Below the pieces are notes generated by a model that saw only the letters and a list, made by a program, of their open reading frames with translations, ran no database searches and was not told where the DNA came from. From contig OZ024890.1 in the NCBI GenBank assembly GCA_964017195.1, forward strand, positions 24,055,201-24,119,200: a stretch of DNA of 64,000 nucleotides, in the 5' to 3' direction. The stretch comes from Siderastrea radians. Its lineage: Eukaryota > Cnidaria > Anthozoa > Scleractinia > Rhizangiidae. The position numbers were made by a program, and so were the translations under genes. This document shows, piece after piece, positions 63,000 to 64,000 of this stretch; positions within the stretch are counted from its first letter, which is position 1; every line of letters starts with the position of its first letter.

Positions 63000-64000
63000 G
63001 TACTTATTTTTTCTACTCTCCCAGATAGTTATCTTACCAAGAATTATCAAATAATTTAATAAATCGTTCCTCTAAAGAAAGCAAATTATGATGTCTTTTA
63101 AAGACAAAGATAAATTTTCACAACTTATACCAGACCACCAGACTGTAAAACTATTCCAGAACACCTGCACAAAGGAGCAGTTAAAGAAGAGGTGGTACAA
63201 ATCTTCCGTATAGGTTCCACAAAATGAGCACTTATCTGAATCGCTTAAACCTATTTTGAATAATTTATCATTTGTAAACAAAATGAAAAGACCAAACATA
63301 CGTTTCGCTTGCAGCTAGATGCGGAATAGAAAAAGCATCTTGTGGATTTGAGAGTTTAAAATCAGCTATCAACCTTTCAAAGCTATTCGGAGTTTTCGCT
63401 TTAGTTGATATCATCATTGAATAGAATTGTTTGCACTTTGCCGTATACACATTAAAATCTTTAGCATTATACTCAAAATTCATAGGATCGAATTTTCCCA
63501 CTGTTAGGAGATTGGAAGAATTTTTTGAATTCATATTTATGATAGCAGACCTCAATGCTGTCCATGTAAGGAAATTAGTATTAAGACCTTTTTGTTTAAA
63601 GGACTCAAAAGAACGTACATTATCAATATTAAACTGTAAATCATTCAAATAAATTATGCCCTTATCAAAGGACATTTTATAAAACACTGGTCTGTTATTT
63701 ATCCTTATGTCCTTATTTTTCCAGATAACATTTTGGGAATAATTAACATCGGAAAAGGAACTTCTAAATTCCACCCACCTGTCCACCTAAGGAGCTCTAA
63801 GTAAAAGTTACTAACGCTTAAATCAAGGTCATTGACATCATAATTGCATCTAAGAACCCCTCACCCTCTTTTTTCCATTCCTCTCAGTAACTTTTCTTTC
63901 ATCTTAATTTGGACAAAAATTTTATCGGTCAATATCGAAGTATTCATTTTCCAAAACCCTGGGCCTCGCTTGCATTCCTCAAGTTCCTGCAGGTGTAGAA
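63000..64000 (-). mobile_element. L1/Tx1-like LINE fragment, runs off the window
   Basis: Minus-strand frames encode VIWKNKDIRINNRPVFYK and NTNFLTWTALRSAI, then KCSFCGTYTEDLYHLFFNC, the zinc-binding end of L1/Tx1-type reverse transcriptases (zf-RVT pattern C-x2-C...H-x4-C). At the right edge CKRGPGFWKMNTSILTDKIF resembles the segment between endonuclease and reverse transcriptase in such elements. The catalytic reverse-transcriptase core is therefore missing between about 63800 and 63880. The copy is internally deleted and frameshifted. Confidence 0.75.

Overview
The window is AT-rich animal nuclear DNA. Spliced genes with GT-AG introns, interferon-inducible (IRG-type) GTPases, laminin-G-like domains, several classes of LINE, a Ty3/Gypsy element, tRNA-derived repeats and dense inverted-repeat DNA transposons point to an invertebrate, most likely an anthozoan cnidarian such as a stony coral. 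That assignment is inference; no rRNA or mitochondrial marker is present.

Layout. 1-2.5 kb: non-coding, with an inverted-repeat element and a minisatellite. 2.6-25.8 kb: a minus-strand tandem cluster of IRG GTPases. It has one intact two-exon gene (22246-25759), one probably usable gene with a shortened N-terminus (4048-6936), one clearly broken copy (exons at 9318-10277 and 19769-19950) and one exon relic (2600-3060). The 9.5-kb intron of the broken copy holds a LINE split by a 3.3-kb hAT-type transposon. 26.2-28.3 kb: a TIR element with an 18-bp satellite and a second TIR element with a 9-bp target duplication inside it. 28.4-35.3 kb: a possible small two-exon gene, a recent 619-bp tandem duplication, a decayed LamG exon and an intact LamG exon. 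35.9-41.3 kb: a degenerate Ty3/Gypsy retrotransposon whose leader carries an inverted cluster of tRNA-like repeats. 41.7-47.1 kb: signs of a multi-exon plus-strand gene. 47-52 kb: mostly repeats.

52.7-62 kb is the most unusual part. Two complementary halves of one transposon-type protein lie on opposite strands, about 200 bp apart. The C-terminal half is itself interrupted by a 5861-bp element (56068-61928) with long imperfect terminal inverted repeats and a TTA target duplication. That element carries an intact 1593-residue ORF. The ORF combines Cys/His zinc-finger-like segments, a transposase-like middle, a PIN/FEN-like nuclease region and a C-terminal CXC cysteine cluster. The interrupted reading frame resumes exactly after the right-hand TTA. 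From 62.0 kb a small mariner-like MITE and a LINE fragment close the window.

Functionally, the host content is a cell-autonomous immunity GTPase cluster plus LamG proteins; everything else is mostly mobile DNA. Exon boundaries were read by eye from splice signals and paralogue comparison and have not been tested against transcripts.
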